Shown in pieces: positions 19,001 to 27,051 of a stretch of 64,000 bases of DNA. How positions within the stretch are numbered: position 1 is the stretch's first letter; each line of letters begins with the position of its first letter. A program made the translations under genes and the position numbers. The notes under the pieces are model-generated. The model was not told the origin of the DNA. It saw only the letters and a program-made list of their open reading frames with translations, and searched no databases. Source of the DNA: Iocasia fonsfrigidae (GTDB lineage Bacteria > Bacillota > Halanaerobiia > Halanaerobiales > DTU029); contig NZ_CP046640.1 of assembly GCF_017751145.1 (NCBI RefSeq), forward strand, positions 724,137 through 788,136. Reading direction: 5' to 3'.

Positions 19001-22000
19001 TGGGTGTCCTGAAGAGTGAAGAGGTAAACGAAGCAGCCAGTGGTGAGACACTGCAGAGACAGGAATATCAATATGACCTGAAGAAGATGCGTCCGACTAA
19101 AATAAAGACTATCAGGGGCAGCAGTTCTAATCAGGAAAGCTACCATTATGATAACTGGGGTAATGTCATCTATTATCATAATGCCGATAATGGTCTGAAA
19201 CGCTATCGACATTATCTAAATACTAACAGCAGTACAGCTGCTTTCCCTGCTAAATTTAAAACTCCAGTAGATAGTGACTTTAGCCAGGTAAAGGTAGATA
19301 AACATATCCATAACTTACTGGCAGACAGCTTTGTCTTAAACCAGAGCCCGGTTGGGGGTTCTGTACCGGTCCAGAGTCATCATGTCTATTCAGCAGTAGG
19401 GAAGCTAGTATTAAAAGCTGACTGGGATGACCAGCAAAGCAAATGGCTTAAAAGTAAATTTAGCTATGACCAGTATGGTAACCTGATTAAACAGATAGAC
19501 CCTCTGGGTAATCTTAGCGAAATAGAATATGATGAGGAATACAGCCAGGCCTACCCCACTAAGACCATTAGAAAAGGTCAAAACGGGGAAGCTATCAAAG
19601 ATGTTGACGGTCAAGCCATAGCTGGTGAATATCTCATCACCCAGCAGGGCTATTATAAGTCCACCGGTTTAAAGAAATGGGAGATAGATGCTAACGGTGC
19701 CCTGACAGAATATCAATATGATATCCTGGGCCGTCTTATCAAAACTATCTACCCTGATGATGATGACCAGTATGCAGGTACCATAGGCAGCCTGAAACCA
19801 GCCAATTACAGTAAGCGTGCTAATAACCCGGTCAAGATCCAGTACTATAATGACAAGAGCTATCAGACAACCGTTGTCAATGCCAGTGAGGATTTAGCGG
19901 TAGATGACTATAAAATCAGAAATAACAATATCACCGAACCAGTCTACAATAAGTCCCGCTATCACTATGACAAATTAAACCGCTGGGTAAAACTGGAGAC
20001 CTTTAACCTAAAAGCAGACGGCAGTTCAGAAGTATTAAGCAGCAGTTTCTATTATGACCAGGCGAACAGGAGGACAGCAGTTAAAGATGCCGAAGGCTAT
20101 GTTAGTTTTACAGAATATGACCCCTTAGATCGAGAGACCAAGATAATCTTAGCAGATGGCAGTAAAGACCTGGCAAATTCTAAAGATAACCAGCTCTATA
20201 CCAAACTAGAATATGAACAAAACCAAAGGACGATGATCGATGCCGAGGGTAATAAAACAGAAGAGCTCAAGGACTGGTCAGGTAATCTTATTAGAGTCAA
20301 TCAATACCTCAGGAATGAAAAAATAAGTAGCTCAGCCCAGTATGACCAGCTGGGTAACAGGGTAGAGCTAAAAGATGCCGCAGGAAGAATTACCCAGTAT
20401 AGCTATGACAGCCTGGGCAGACTAGTAGAAGAAATCTTAGCTGAAGACGACTATATCAGACCGGCAGCAGGCAACTATGACAATGTCAGCTATAACTCAG
20501 TAAGATATAAACCCAGCCGGCTCTATTTCTATGACGAGCTGGGTAGAAAGGTAAAAGAGATTTCTCCTAATAGTAACTGGCTCTACGGTCAGAACAACAA
20601 CAGTGCTGTCAGCACTTACCAGTACAATGCTGTCGGTAACCTGCTTCAAGAAACAGACCCGGCAGGCGAGATAGTCAAACACTACTATGACCGGAAGGGT
20701 AATGAAGTCAAGACTATCGACCAGGCAGGGAATATAGTCCAGCAAGAATATACAGTCAGGGGCTGGCTTAAGGCAGAGGCCCTGCTCAATGGTAGTCTAA
20801 GTAATGAAGGAGATGTCAGTACTGAAAGTGGGGCCCATGACCTGATAAGCTATTACAGCTATAACCTTATCGGCCAAAAAACAGCTGTAACAACAGCTCA
20901 AGGGGTAAGCCAGGCTGCAACAGCAGGGTCAGAGACGGTCACCCTCTTTGCTGCTGATATCTATGAACATCTTGAAACACCATACTATCAATTAGACCCT
21001 AACTATACAAAGGAAATAAAGTATGACCGACTGGGTAGGGTAATTGAGGAAAAAAGGACTGTTAATGGTGCAGAATATATCACTAGCTACCAGTATAACC
21101 GGGTGGGTAAGAAAAAAGAAGTAATTAACCCGGAGGGACAGCGGACAGTCTATCACTATACCCCCCAGCACTGGTTAGAAGAAGAGATCAGCTATGATCA
21201 AGCTGGTAAAAAATATAGCAGTAGTTACCAATATGATAAAGTCGGTAATAAAACAAGGGAAACTGACCCGGCTGGTAGAATGACCAGATATAGCTATGAT
21301 CAGCTGAACAGGTTAGAGGCGGTAATGGAACCAGATGGTCAGGAAGAAAAATACCGCTATGATGGGGTAGGTAATAGGACGATTGTCATCAGTGGTCTTG
21401 GTCAATCAACCAGGTATGAATATAATAGTCAGAACCAGCTGGCCAAGGTTATTGATAGCGCAGGTGGGAGCAGTAAGTACTACTATGACCCGGAAGGTAA
21501 TTTGATGGAAAAGGTACTGCCTAATGGTGTCAGGACAAGGTACAGCTATGACCAGCGCAACCTCATGGTCAGGGAGATAAGACCAGAGGGTGGTGTAATC
21601 AAGTACAGCTATGATGGGGCTGGGAATCTCATAGAAGAGATAGACCGGAAAGGACAGCTAATCAACTACAGCTACCGGCGAGACTATCTGCCGCTGAAGA
21701 TAGAATACCGTGACCAGAGCGGAGAAGTACTGGCAAGTAAAGAATACCACTATGATAAAGAAGGAAATAGACTCTCTGCTGTCAGAAAAGATGGGGAGAG
21801 AGACAACAGTACTATCACCACCAGCTATAACCCCCTGGGATTCATCAGCACTGAGAACAGGGGGATAGACGGTAAAAGCTACCGCAGTTCCTACCGCTAT
21901 GATAAGCTTGGTAAACTCAGTGGAATCAAATACCCGGGTAGTAATAGCTATCTGGAATATAAGTACAATGACCTTAACCACTTAGTTGCAGTGGATGGTA

Positions 22001-24459
22001 TAGCTGATGGTAGTATAGATGATAGTAGCAATGATTTAACCTTCACTTACCGGAACAATGGTTTCCTAAGCGGGATTAGTTATCAGAACGGAACAAGCAG
22101 CAGTATCAGCCCTGATAGGAATTACCGGATAGGAAATATCAAAATAAAAAAGAATAACGCCGGGGTAACAGAAAAATTACTGGATATTTCCTATAACTAT
22201 GACCAGAACAATAATCTAATCAAAAGGACAGATAAGCTAAGTAAGTATACCAACCAGTACCACTATGACCGGCTAGACCGGCTGGTCTCGACAGATTTGG
22301 CAGGGACCTTCTATGGAGAAAGGACCGGACATACCGGGGTAGCCGAAGAAGACCAGTTAAGATACAAGGCTCTTAAGGTCAAGGAAGACTACCTGGTTGA
22401 CTTTGACTACCAGGCCAACAGTGTCGGGGTTATCCTGGTAGAAAAAGCAGAGATAGGTAAGATTGTCTTAACTCCGGCAGCAGGAGTAAGTGAACACCGG
22501 GTCAGCAAAGACACTATCACTGTCCACTACAGTGATGATAATTTTGACTATTACGAAGTCCCTAAAGAAGATTGGGAATTCACTAAAGACAAAGAAGGAA
22601 AAGTAACCATAACCTTCAAAGAATCAATACCGGCCTTAGCCTTTAAGGTCCATTCCAACCATGATGACCGGGATATAGATAATAACTATCTAAACTTAAG
22701 TACCTTTAGCAATAACTTAGAAGAGATTGTCAGGGTCTATCAAAGGTCGAATGAAGGGAAGATAGAATACAGCTATGACGCTGGTGGTAACAGAACAGAA
22801 AAACACAGTATTGTTGGTAATGATGATAGTACTAAATATGAGTATTATCCAGATACTAACAGGCTTAAGAAAACCACTTCTATTATCAGTGGTAAGACCT
22901 ATAAGGAACAATACTATATCTATGATGAGAATGGGAATTTAACCGCCAAGGGTAATGAAGTTAGAGAGAATAGTGATGGTAGTCTCATCCTGGACAAGGA
23001 CAGTCCAGGTAGTAGATACTGGGAATATGAATATACGGCTGATAACAGGTTAAAGGCAGTTTACTATAAGGGTGAGCTTAAAGTTGAGTACAGTTATGAT
23101 GCTGATGGGAAAAGGATTGTTTCGGATACTGAGGAAGGAATAACACACTTTGTCTTTAATTATAGTGGGAAGGTTATTTATGAGGAAAGTATAGGTTCTG
23201 ATGGAGAGAATAAAGTAACTTCGTATGTCTATGCTTTAAGTAAGCAATTGGCACGGGTTGAAGGAGTTATTGGTGGTGAGGGAGAAGTAATATATTACCA
23301 CTATGATAACCTTGGTTCTACCAGGTTGATGACTGATGAAGATGGTGAAGTTGTTTTTGACCAGGATTATCTGCCTTTTGGTGGAGATTTAGCAGTAGTT
23401 GGCGACCTTGAGCCGCAGAATGATGTTGGGGAGAGTTATAAGTATACTGGCCAGAGGCAGGAAGTTTCCATTGGGTTCTATTACTATGGAGCCAGGTTCT
23501 ATGATCCTGGGATAGGTCGGTTTATTAGTGAGGATAGTTATGCTGGTGAGCTTGTTAATCCTCAAGGGCAGAATATTTACGTGTATGTTATGAATAACCC
23601 CATGAAGTATGTTGATCCTACGGGGCATGATGCACTGGGAATAAATGCTGGAGAAATAATAAACGATTATGAAGAACTGGAAAAAAGTCGTACTATATCT
23701 GTAGGAGATATGACTTTTTATGGCAATTATTATAATGTTCAGGAGGGAGATACATTAAGTGATATTACAGATGAAATGTATAATACAATTCATTTCAACA
23801 AGAAATACAGTGGTGAAGAATTAGCTCGAAATACTGTATATAATTTAACTAATTTTGTAGCTGACATAAATCACTTAAAGGATAAGGATAGGATAAACCC
23901 TGGGCAAGAATTATTTTTCCCAGATGTATTTGGTACAATGCATAGTATAAGCCAGAATAGGTATAACAAAAATAATTATGCAAGTATAAGTTTGAAAGGT
24001 ATAGGTGCTTATGTTGGTACTAAAGCTGGTGAAGCTACTTTAATTACTGCTGCCGAAACTGCAGGTAAATCTATTGGATATTTTAAACATTACGGTAGAA
24101 ATGGTTGGGTTATGACTGGAATAAAGAAAACATTTGCTCGTTTGATGAAGGAACTACCTAAAACATTTGGAAATAATTTAGCAAAAAGTTTATCTAATCC
24201 TGCTTCAAGCAATACGGCTATTGAAGCAACTGGCGCAGGTTTATCTAAGCTACCTTTTTCCAAAATAGTATCTAGTTCATTTAGCTATGGTTTAGGAACT
24301 CTAGCAATAGTTATAGGTGAAACAAAGCCAGTAGGCGACAAACCAATTAATGAAATATACCTTGAAACGCCATATACAAAATATGGAATATATATGGATA
24401 AAAGTACAGGAAGAATGAGATACTTAGAACCAAATATTGGGAGGTGGGATAATAATTAA
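13033..24459 (+). CDS. Rhs/YD-repeat giant surface protein with polymorphic C-terminal tip
   Basis: The 3,808-aa protein has a signal peptide (MKGLNKELLFVLILLLG...VMAG). In order: two discoidin/F5-8C-like domains (about 30-160 and 170-330); a bactofilin-like polymer-forming repeat zone (about 500-715); Ig-like and FN3-like domains (about 790-1310, for example TPENLRVIPADGRITLKWD); an Rhs entry domain (LVLPGRNGFDFVLKRRYD, near 1520); then dozens of YD repeats such as YRYDGVGNRT over about 1700-3370. The Rhs core ends with the classical GSTRLMTD, FYYYGARFYDPGIGRFISED and DPTGH (23614-23628). The 276-residue tip after DPTGH carries a LysM-like unit (YNVQEGDTLSDIT ... INPGQELFFPD) and a glycine-rich hydrophobic stretch, but no nuclease motif I recognise. 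It is expected to be an interbacterial toxin or contact-dependent surface protein. The tip is AT-rich compared with the core. Confidence 0.88.
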   Translation: MKGLNKELLFVLILLLGIVVPVMAGNQYIGVESVLSGINADPAHPALYLVDGKQDSYWGFKATEGQAWAEIRLEGETLVQALEINGYLAAESELMVEYYRDNHWLPFLAPTVNQLSKETLLDLSSDQIVTDRVRLSVSGRGMAASYLRELKLLGIPAAEYYHRIKPRGIEASANTDPVYAADFLLDGNTYTCWQTEKESKDWQDRKFDEVLEELSGIVREQNSNKSQKGNNSQQTTAEVEFDLGGVYTLDNIKLYLSNHSKGTIELHTYQKGNWQHLDSIDSILANNRADWYRLDLKDRNVSTDRIKLIVTGYGGELGGIGEVEFWGTGNYYGETPVLIGMQQPHQLDQAVNSQFELAADNIKEYTLELAVKENSAAALTVELNGKEISLKPAFHLRDYTVYKKKLTKENLWAGKNYLKVQPKDNLTLVNARLNNIKETNTDPELGDGRLFGPANNSSEITVKLDRQEISLPAFPVFLKPPYIPGSGSRKIENWNGPTVIDHDLSYDTLIVNTELQLDTSYGDISIIVKELKMGSNASISVTGPGQAYLYLAGDLQLSSGSRINGAGKTESLEIYHTGSRVYIEGGVGGQEQYKIAANLYTMADEVFIQNGASFKGKLYAMKGNITIRGGITASELIYAKTGVVRITGGARVNGQLISSGKRLEILGGSTFTAVRSGEGILAPEAEIYLDQGAMVNGQILANPERVHIGNINPQSCYKIPQTGKRENRYIEELSIYSREDNPRLSLYALVDNSWRELEQTALGLKSIVFKSYLKTDKLLIKNSQGIPLSELVVKYSSENQREPEVEILQPSDNQQLNPQELARGKIIAYVDNPDTEVTINGQQAYHRGHYFWLEANRCGASVNQAHKIRALARDNKGRVNYDLATIYLANQVLIDLNLSEGIFYTDQDSLVLSGSISPPLNQLRINGEEVKLSGQKFDQKIDLKPGLNLLKIEAAKLNWQGDPEYSRVIYRKVVRLEPLELRVDSPLDGYYTKADSIVVSGMVSGLGELTVSVNGEETVLEGGLFSSRLVELNEGNNTIKIAAANELGQLSQEIRVIKDTVAPVLAEISPADGYISPSSTLIISGQVSDRSPVQVYVNGRISTLTGSDFKKQLSFKDGQQQLTLRAIDQAGNESFYQFNVLVDTVPPAAFTVQAKPADWSANTQPVISFETSDQTSGISHYELKIDEGAYLEVASPYQLPVQPDGEHLVTVKAIDNAGLETVSSTRVYIDTTPPETPENLRVIPADGRITLKWDPSSEDVVEYQVSRNSGKDGGSDEQNESYTVSKEEFTDSNLTNGDIYSYRVVAIDRAANQSKATGWKTGIVGLAETSYDREKGALLEYDNLALALPKEQLPEEIDRITVTEISSAELEEEMIYPQVGPIYEISAYKEGSNTPEENMALENGYLARIKYEESQLPEGFPEHNLGVYHYDPMFGKWFKLPSTGVDVKNNYIYFITNHFSSFSVQSTIIQDLTAQEYKDTGYSPLKSYSKHEAVTVSPQFGTASTEATELVLPGRNGFDFVLKRRYDTATARNDAFALAINAKIGINILGSDNNVQDYDTLKKIVDAFKAKTNWANEAKKNLLQMLEKYLFNQGDFAYSTGQGWRLNIPYIKAANSTLILRTAEGSMHYINEMKLVDIPVFVPNAYRELVFEQHEGADFTLRVKQVYSPVDFVQLVGLAGAKGDPQKNRNAIKSRWYSSGYTLILKDGTSYQMDGLGRTTAMVDATGANKIEYHYDGRHLDYIKDSMGRKIRFQYRSDLLWPRIKKVWLENDPQGREIKYDVGRDNLLDDVQDVAGRVSKYKYDTRLLYAGEAGAKLNLGRLILKIIASELVGPAASIFGGADIELYGSLQAQLVFPLEEISAPGQGISKIKYRQATLMHGSCDIDWFFIIPKSITLSVELEQYLLTKRVEVYLDSSHKVRTTSYDYDFDYYKWQQPMNYQTVESDGQRETVYKYQPVVQKRYRWEDKSYDTKSGVSISFPAQLWTKHALGVLKSEEVNEAASGETLQRQEYQYDLKKMRPTKIKTIRGSSSNQESYHYDNWGNVIYYHNADNGLKRYRHYLNTNSSTAAFPAKFKTPVDSDFSQVKVDKHIHNLLADSFVLNQSPVGGSVPVQSHHVYSAVGKLVLKADWDDQQSKWLKSKFSYDQYGNLIKQIDPLGNLSEIEYDEEYSQAYPTKTIRKGQNGEAIKDVDGQAIAGEYLITQQGYYKSTGLKKWEIDANGALTEYQYDILGRLIKTIYPDDDDQYAGTIGSLKPANYSKRANNPVKIQYYNDKSYQTTVVNASEDLAVDDYKIRNNNITEPVYNKSRYHYDKLNRWVKLETFNLKADGSSEVLSSSFYYDQANRRTAVKDAEGYVSFTEYDPLDRETKIILADGSKDLANSKDNQLYTKLEYEQNQRTMIDAEGNKTEELKDWSGNLIRVNQYLRNEKISSSAQYDQLGNRVELKDAAGRITQYSYDSLGRLVEEILAEDDYIRPAAGNYDNVSYNSVRYKPSRLYFYDELGRKVKEISPNSNWLYGQNNNSAVSTYQYNAVGNLLQETDPAGEIVKHYYDRKGNEVKTIDQAGNIVQQEYTVRGWLKAEALLNGSLSNEGDVSTESGAHDLISYYSYNLIGQKTAVTTAQGVSQAATAGSETVTLFAADIYEHLETPYYQLDPNYTKEIKYDRLGRVIEEKRTVNGAEYITSYQYNRVGKKKEVINPEGQRTVYHYTPQHWLEEEISYDQAGKKYSSSYQYDKVGNKTRETDPAGRMTRYSYDQLNRLEAVMEPDGQEEKYRYDGVGNRTIVISGLGQSTRYEYNSQNQLAKVIDSAGGSSKYYYDPEGNLMEKVLPNGVRTRYSYDQRNLMVREIRPEGGVIKYSYDGAGNLIEEIDRKGQLINYSYRRDYLPLKIEYRDQSGEVLASKEYHYDKEGNRLSAVRKDGERDNSTITTSYNPLGFISTENRGIDGKSYRSSYRYDKLGKLSGIKYPGSNSYLEYKYNDLNHLVAVDGIADGSIDDSSNDLTFTYRNNGFLSGISYQNGTSSSISPDRNYRIGNIKIKKNNAGVTEKLLDISYNYDQNNNLIKRTDKLSKYTNQYHYDRLDRLVSTDLAGTFYGERTGHTGVAEEDQLRYKALKVKEDYLVDFDYQANSVGVILVEKAEIGKIVLTPAAGVSEHRVSKDTITVHYSDDNFDYYEVPKEDWEFTKDKEGKVTITFKESIPALAFKVHSNHDDRDIDNNYLNLSTFSNNLEEIVRVYQRSNEGKIEYSYDAGGNRTEKHSIVGNDDSTKYEYYPDTNRLKKTTSIISGKTYKEQYYIYDENGNLTAKGNEVRENSDGSLILDKDSPGSRYWEYEYTADNRLKAVYYKGELKVEYSYDADGKRIVSDTEEGITHFVFNYSGKVIYEESIGSDGENKVTSYVYALSKQLARVEGVIGGEGEVIYYHYDNLGSTRLMTDEDGEVVFDQDYLPFGGDLAVVGDLEPQNDVGESYKYTGQRQEVSIGFYYYGARFYDPGIGRFISEDSYAGELVNPQGQNIYVYVMNNPMKYVDPTGHDALGINAGEIINDYEELEKSRTISVGDMTFYGNYYNVQEGDTLSDITDEMYNTIHFNKKYSGEELARNTVYNLTNFVADINHLKDKDRINPGQELFFPDVFGTMHSISQNRYNKNNYASISLKGIGAYVGTKAGEATLITAAETAGKSIGYFKHYGRNGWVMTGIKKTFARLMKELPKTFGNNLAKSLSNPASSNTAIEATGAGLSKLPFSKIVSSSFSYGLGTLAIVIGETKPVGDKPINEIYLETPYTKYGIYMDKSTGRMRYLEPNIGRWDNN

Positions 24460-24469
24460 AGATAAATTA

Positions 24470-25216
24470 ATGTATTTTTGGGGATATTTTTTATACAGCA
24501 TTGGGGTAAAAAAGAGAGCTAAAAATATATTTATAAAGCTAGATGATGGTTCAGATTGGAAATTAAAGTTATTGTTAGCTAGAATTAATATATCTATGGA
24601 TGAATTTAATAAAGCATTAAAATACCTTGATGAAGTAATGACTTTAGTAAGTGATAGTAAGATAAAAAGAATATTATTAGAAGATAAAATAAGTATTTTA
24701 TTCAAATTAGAAAAATATAATGCTGCATTAAGTATATTAGAGAAAGAAGATCAAGATGATGTTAATATATTGGAAATGATAGCTAACATATATTTGAAAA
24801 AGGATGACTTGGATTTGGCTGAAAGTTATGCTAAAAAAATAAATACAATTGACCCTGTAAATGAAACAGCAATTTTTCTTTTAGTAGGAATAAACTATAA
24901 AAGAAAAAAATATAATGAAACAATAAAATATTGTAATAAATTATTGAAATATGATAAAGAAACTGCATTAAGGCTTTTAGCTAATTCATACTTGGAATTT
25001 AATGATTTGGTAATGGCAGAAAAGTATTTTAAAAAATTGAGATCTAAATATAGTGGCCAACTGGCCACTATATTTACTCATGCTAGACTTGAATATAAAA
25101 AAGGAAACATAAAAAAAGCATACAAAATTTTAAAATTTATAGAAGACCAAGGAATTGAATGTAACGAAGATTTTTACGGAATATATAATCAAGTAAAAAA
25201 AGAAATAGAGAAATAA
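24470..25216 (+). CDS. TPR-repeat protein directly behind the Rhs tip (candidate immunity or partner)
   Basis: The protein has about 248 aa, is Lys-rich and is built of helix-turn-helix TPR/Sel1-like repeats (for example AESYAKKINTIDPVNETAIFLLVGINY and MAEKYFKKLRSKYSG). No signal peptide is convincing. The start is unclear. The frame opens at a TTG at 24437 inside the Rhs gene. The good GGAGGTGGG site (24440-24448) points to the non-standard codons ATA 24452 or ATT 24455, while the first ATG is 24470; I give the ATG. Overlap or abutment with the Rhs stop suggests tight coupling. Rhs loci usually encode immunity right after the tip, so this gene is the first candidate. A TPR scaffold that helps export or assembly is the alternative. 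Base composition is strongly AT-rich like the tip. Confidence 0.6.
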   Translation: MYFWGYFLYSIGVKKRAKNIFIKLDDGSDWKLKLLLARINISMDEFNKALKYLDEVMTLVSDSKIKRILLEDKISILFKLEKYNAALSILEKEDQDDVNILEMIANIYLKKDDLDLAESYAKKINTIDPVNETAIFLLVGINYKRKKYNETIKYCNKLLKYDKETALRLLANSYLEFNDLVMAEKYFKKLRSKYSGQLATIFTHARLEYKKGNIKKAYKILKFIEDQGIECNEDFYGIYNQVKKEIEK

Positions 25217-25229
25217 TGGAGGTTGAAAA

Positions 25230-25433
25230 ATGGCTAGAATAATTGCTTTTTTTATAAATATGCTTCCTGGTGTTTTTTTAGTCAGTTTTATTATTTCTAT
25301 TATAATTTTAGCTAGGGTAATATTTAATATTAAATCATTAATAATAATTGATGGTTCTAAAAAAATATTTATTGCAATAGTAGTTTTGGTAATTATTATT
25401 ATAGTTTCATTTATTCAATTGCTATCTTATTAG
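25230..25433 (+). CDS. Small two-helix membrane protein
   Basis: This 67-aa protein starts at an ATG preceded by GGAGG at good distance (ATGGAGGTTGAAAA), 13 bp after the TPR gene. Two hydrophobic segments (about residues 3-27 and 43-65) with a short charged loop between suggest an inner-membrane protein with two spans. It is the third gene of the tip cassette, so it could be the immunity protein if the tip toxin acts on membranes, as its glycine-rich hydrophobic part might suggest. There is no similarity that I can name. AT-rich composition matches the tip and the TPR gene, so the three probably moved together. Confidence 0.55.
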   Translation: MARIIAFFINMLPGVFLVSFIISIIILARVIFNIKSLIIIDGSKKIFIAIVVLVIIIIVSFIQLLSY

Positions 25434-25524
25434 TAAATTCAAAGCATTTTCATAAAAATAGTGGTACTATATCTATGATGAGACGGTAATTTAACTTCTA
25501 AGGATAATCAGGTCACAAGGAATA

Positions 25525-27051
25525 TTGATGGCAGTCTTTCCCTGGTCAAAGACAGTCCTGGCAGTATACTGGGAGTATGAGTATACGGCTGATAATCTTT
25601 TGCAGAAAGCATATTATAAAGGGGAAATAAAGGCTGAGTATAGTTATGATGCTGACGGTAAGCGGATAGTCTCTGATACTGAGGAAGGAAAGAGATACTT
25701 TGTCTTTAATTACAGTGGGAAGGTTATTTATGAGGAAAGTATAGGTTCTGATGGAGAGAATAAAGTAACTTCGTATGTCTATGCTTTGAGCAAACAAATG
25801 GCGCGGGTTGAAGGAGTTATTGGTGGTGAAGGAGAAGTAATATATTACCACCATGATAACCTTGGTTCAACGAGATTAATGACTAACTCTGCTGGTAAAG
25901 TAGTCTTTGATCAGGATTATCTACCTTTTGGTGGAGATTTGGCTGTTGTTGGTGACCTTGAACCTGTGAATGATGTAGGTGAAGGTTATAAATATACCGG
26001 GCAAAGACAGGAAGTTTCTATTGGGTTATATTACTATGGAGCCAGGTTCTATGACCCTGATTTAGGTAGGTTTATAACTGAGGATAGTTATGCTGGGGAA
26101 ATAGTTAATCCACAGGGGCAGAATATCTACGTGTATGTTATGAATAACCCCATGAAGTATGTAGATCCTAGTGGGCATAAATGGGAATTTAATGCTGATT
26201 CCTGGGAGTGGATGGCTACAGAAGAAACAGATAAGTTATGGCAATTAGTCGATGAAGCTAAATTCAACTCCTGGCAGGAAGCAGCAGAATATGCTGGAAT
26301 TAAAGACTGGTATGATGACGAAGGGAATCGTATAAGAGGTAAAAATAGATCACTTGTAGGTATGGGAATAAAGGCGCCATTAGATATTTATAAGGCTGAA
26401 TATGCTGGGTTTGATGGAACAGTAATTCAAGCAGGATATAAAGATAATAGTATGTCAGTAGTATGGAATCTATCAGATGTGACAGTTGAAAATATAAGGA
26501 CAAATGATGCGTTTTCTACAAGTTTATTTTCTTATATATCCGATTCACAACAAACAGGATTTTCACTACCCAATCTGGGATTAAATGTCTCCACGCTATA
26601 TGGTGCTTTTCCTAAACATTATAGTGATTTTTTGACAGATGAGGCACACAGAGAAGAGTTATATAATTCCTTACTCGGAGATACAAAATTAGAATTTACA
26701 AATTTTGTATTTGGCACTTACACCCGTGTTGAAAATAAGTACTGGCGTGGTGAGTCTGTAAATTATGGATTACTCGGAAAGAAAATCAAGATTGGAAAAC
26801 TTGCAATAGGTGGTATTGGAAAAGGTAATTTAATTCAACATACTTCATATGAACAGAAGTATGGTTTAGGGAGAATAAATCTTATTCCAGGTCAAGAAAT
26901 GCTTTATAAAAGAAAATCTGAGTTTGAAAGGATAATTGGGGTTGCAAATCATTCTGGCTGGGGTACAAGTGGCTTAGATTGGGAAAAATATAAAAATATT
27001 TTAGAATTAGAAGCAGAGAAAAATTATCGTCAATTATGGGGGATGAATTAA
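25525..27051 (+). CDS. Displaced Rhs tip cassette (partial core plus alternative C-terminal domain), probably silent
   Basis: From about 25468 the DNA repeats the 3' part of the Rhs core (counterpart 22915-23628), ending in DPSGH at 26164-26178. It then carries a completely different 290-aa tip. The 5' end is broken: relative to the main gene it has small indels, including loss of 2 nt near 25567, so the frame upstream does not match. The open frame starts only at a TTG (25525) or ATG (25528) without a ribosome site, and there is no signal peptide. This is the typical structure of an orphan rhs tip that can replace the expressed one by recombination in the shared core. The tip (AT-rich, with GIKDWYDDEGNR and TSYEQKYGLGRINLIPGQEM) is unknown to me and has no motif that I can assign. 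Confidence 0.8.
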   Translation: MMAVFPWSKTVLAVYWEYEYTADNLLQKAYYKGEIKAEYSYDADGKRIVSDTEEGKRYFVFNYSGKVIYEESIGSDGENKVTSYVYALSKQMARVEGVIGGEGEVIYYHHDNLGSTRLMTNSAGKVVFDQDYLPFGGDLAVVGDLEPVNDVGEGYKYTGQRQEVSIGLYYYGARFYDPDLGRFITEDSYAGEIVNPQGQNIYVYVMNNPMKYVDPSGHKWEFNADSWEWMATEETDKLWQLVDEAKFNSWQEAAEYAGIKDWYDDEGNRIRGKNRSLVGMGIKAPLDIYKAEYAGFDGTVIQAGYKDNSMSVVWNLSDVTVENIRTNDAFSTSLFSYISDSQQTGFSLPNLGLNVSTLYGAFPKHYSDFLTDEAHREELYNSLLGDTKLEFTNFVFGTYTRVENKYWRGESVNYGLLGKKIKIGKLAIGGIGKGNLIQHTSYEQKYGLGRINLIPGQEMLYKRKSEFERIIGVANHSGWGTSGLDWEKYKNILELEAEKNYRQLWGMN

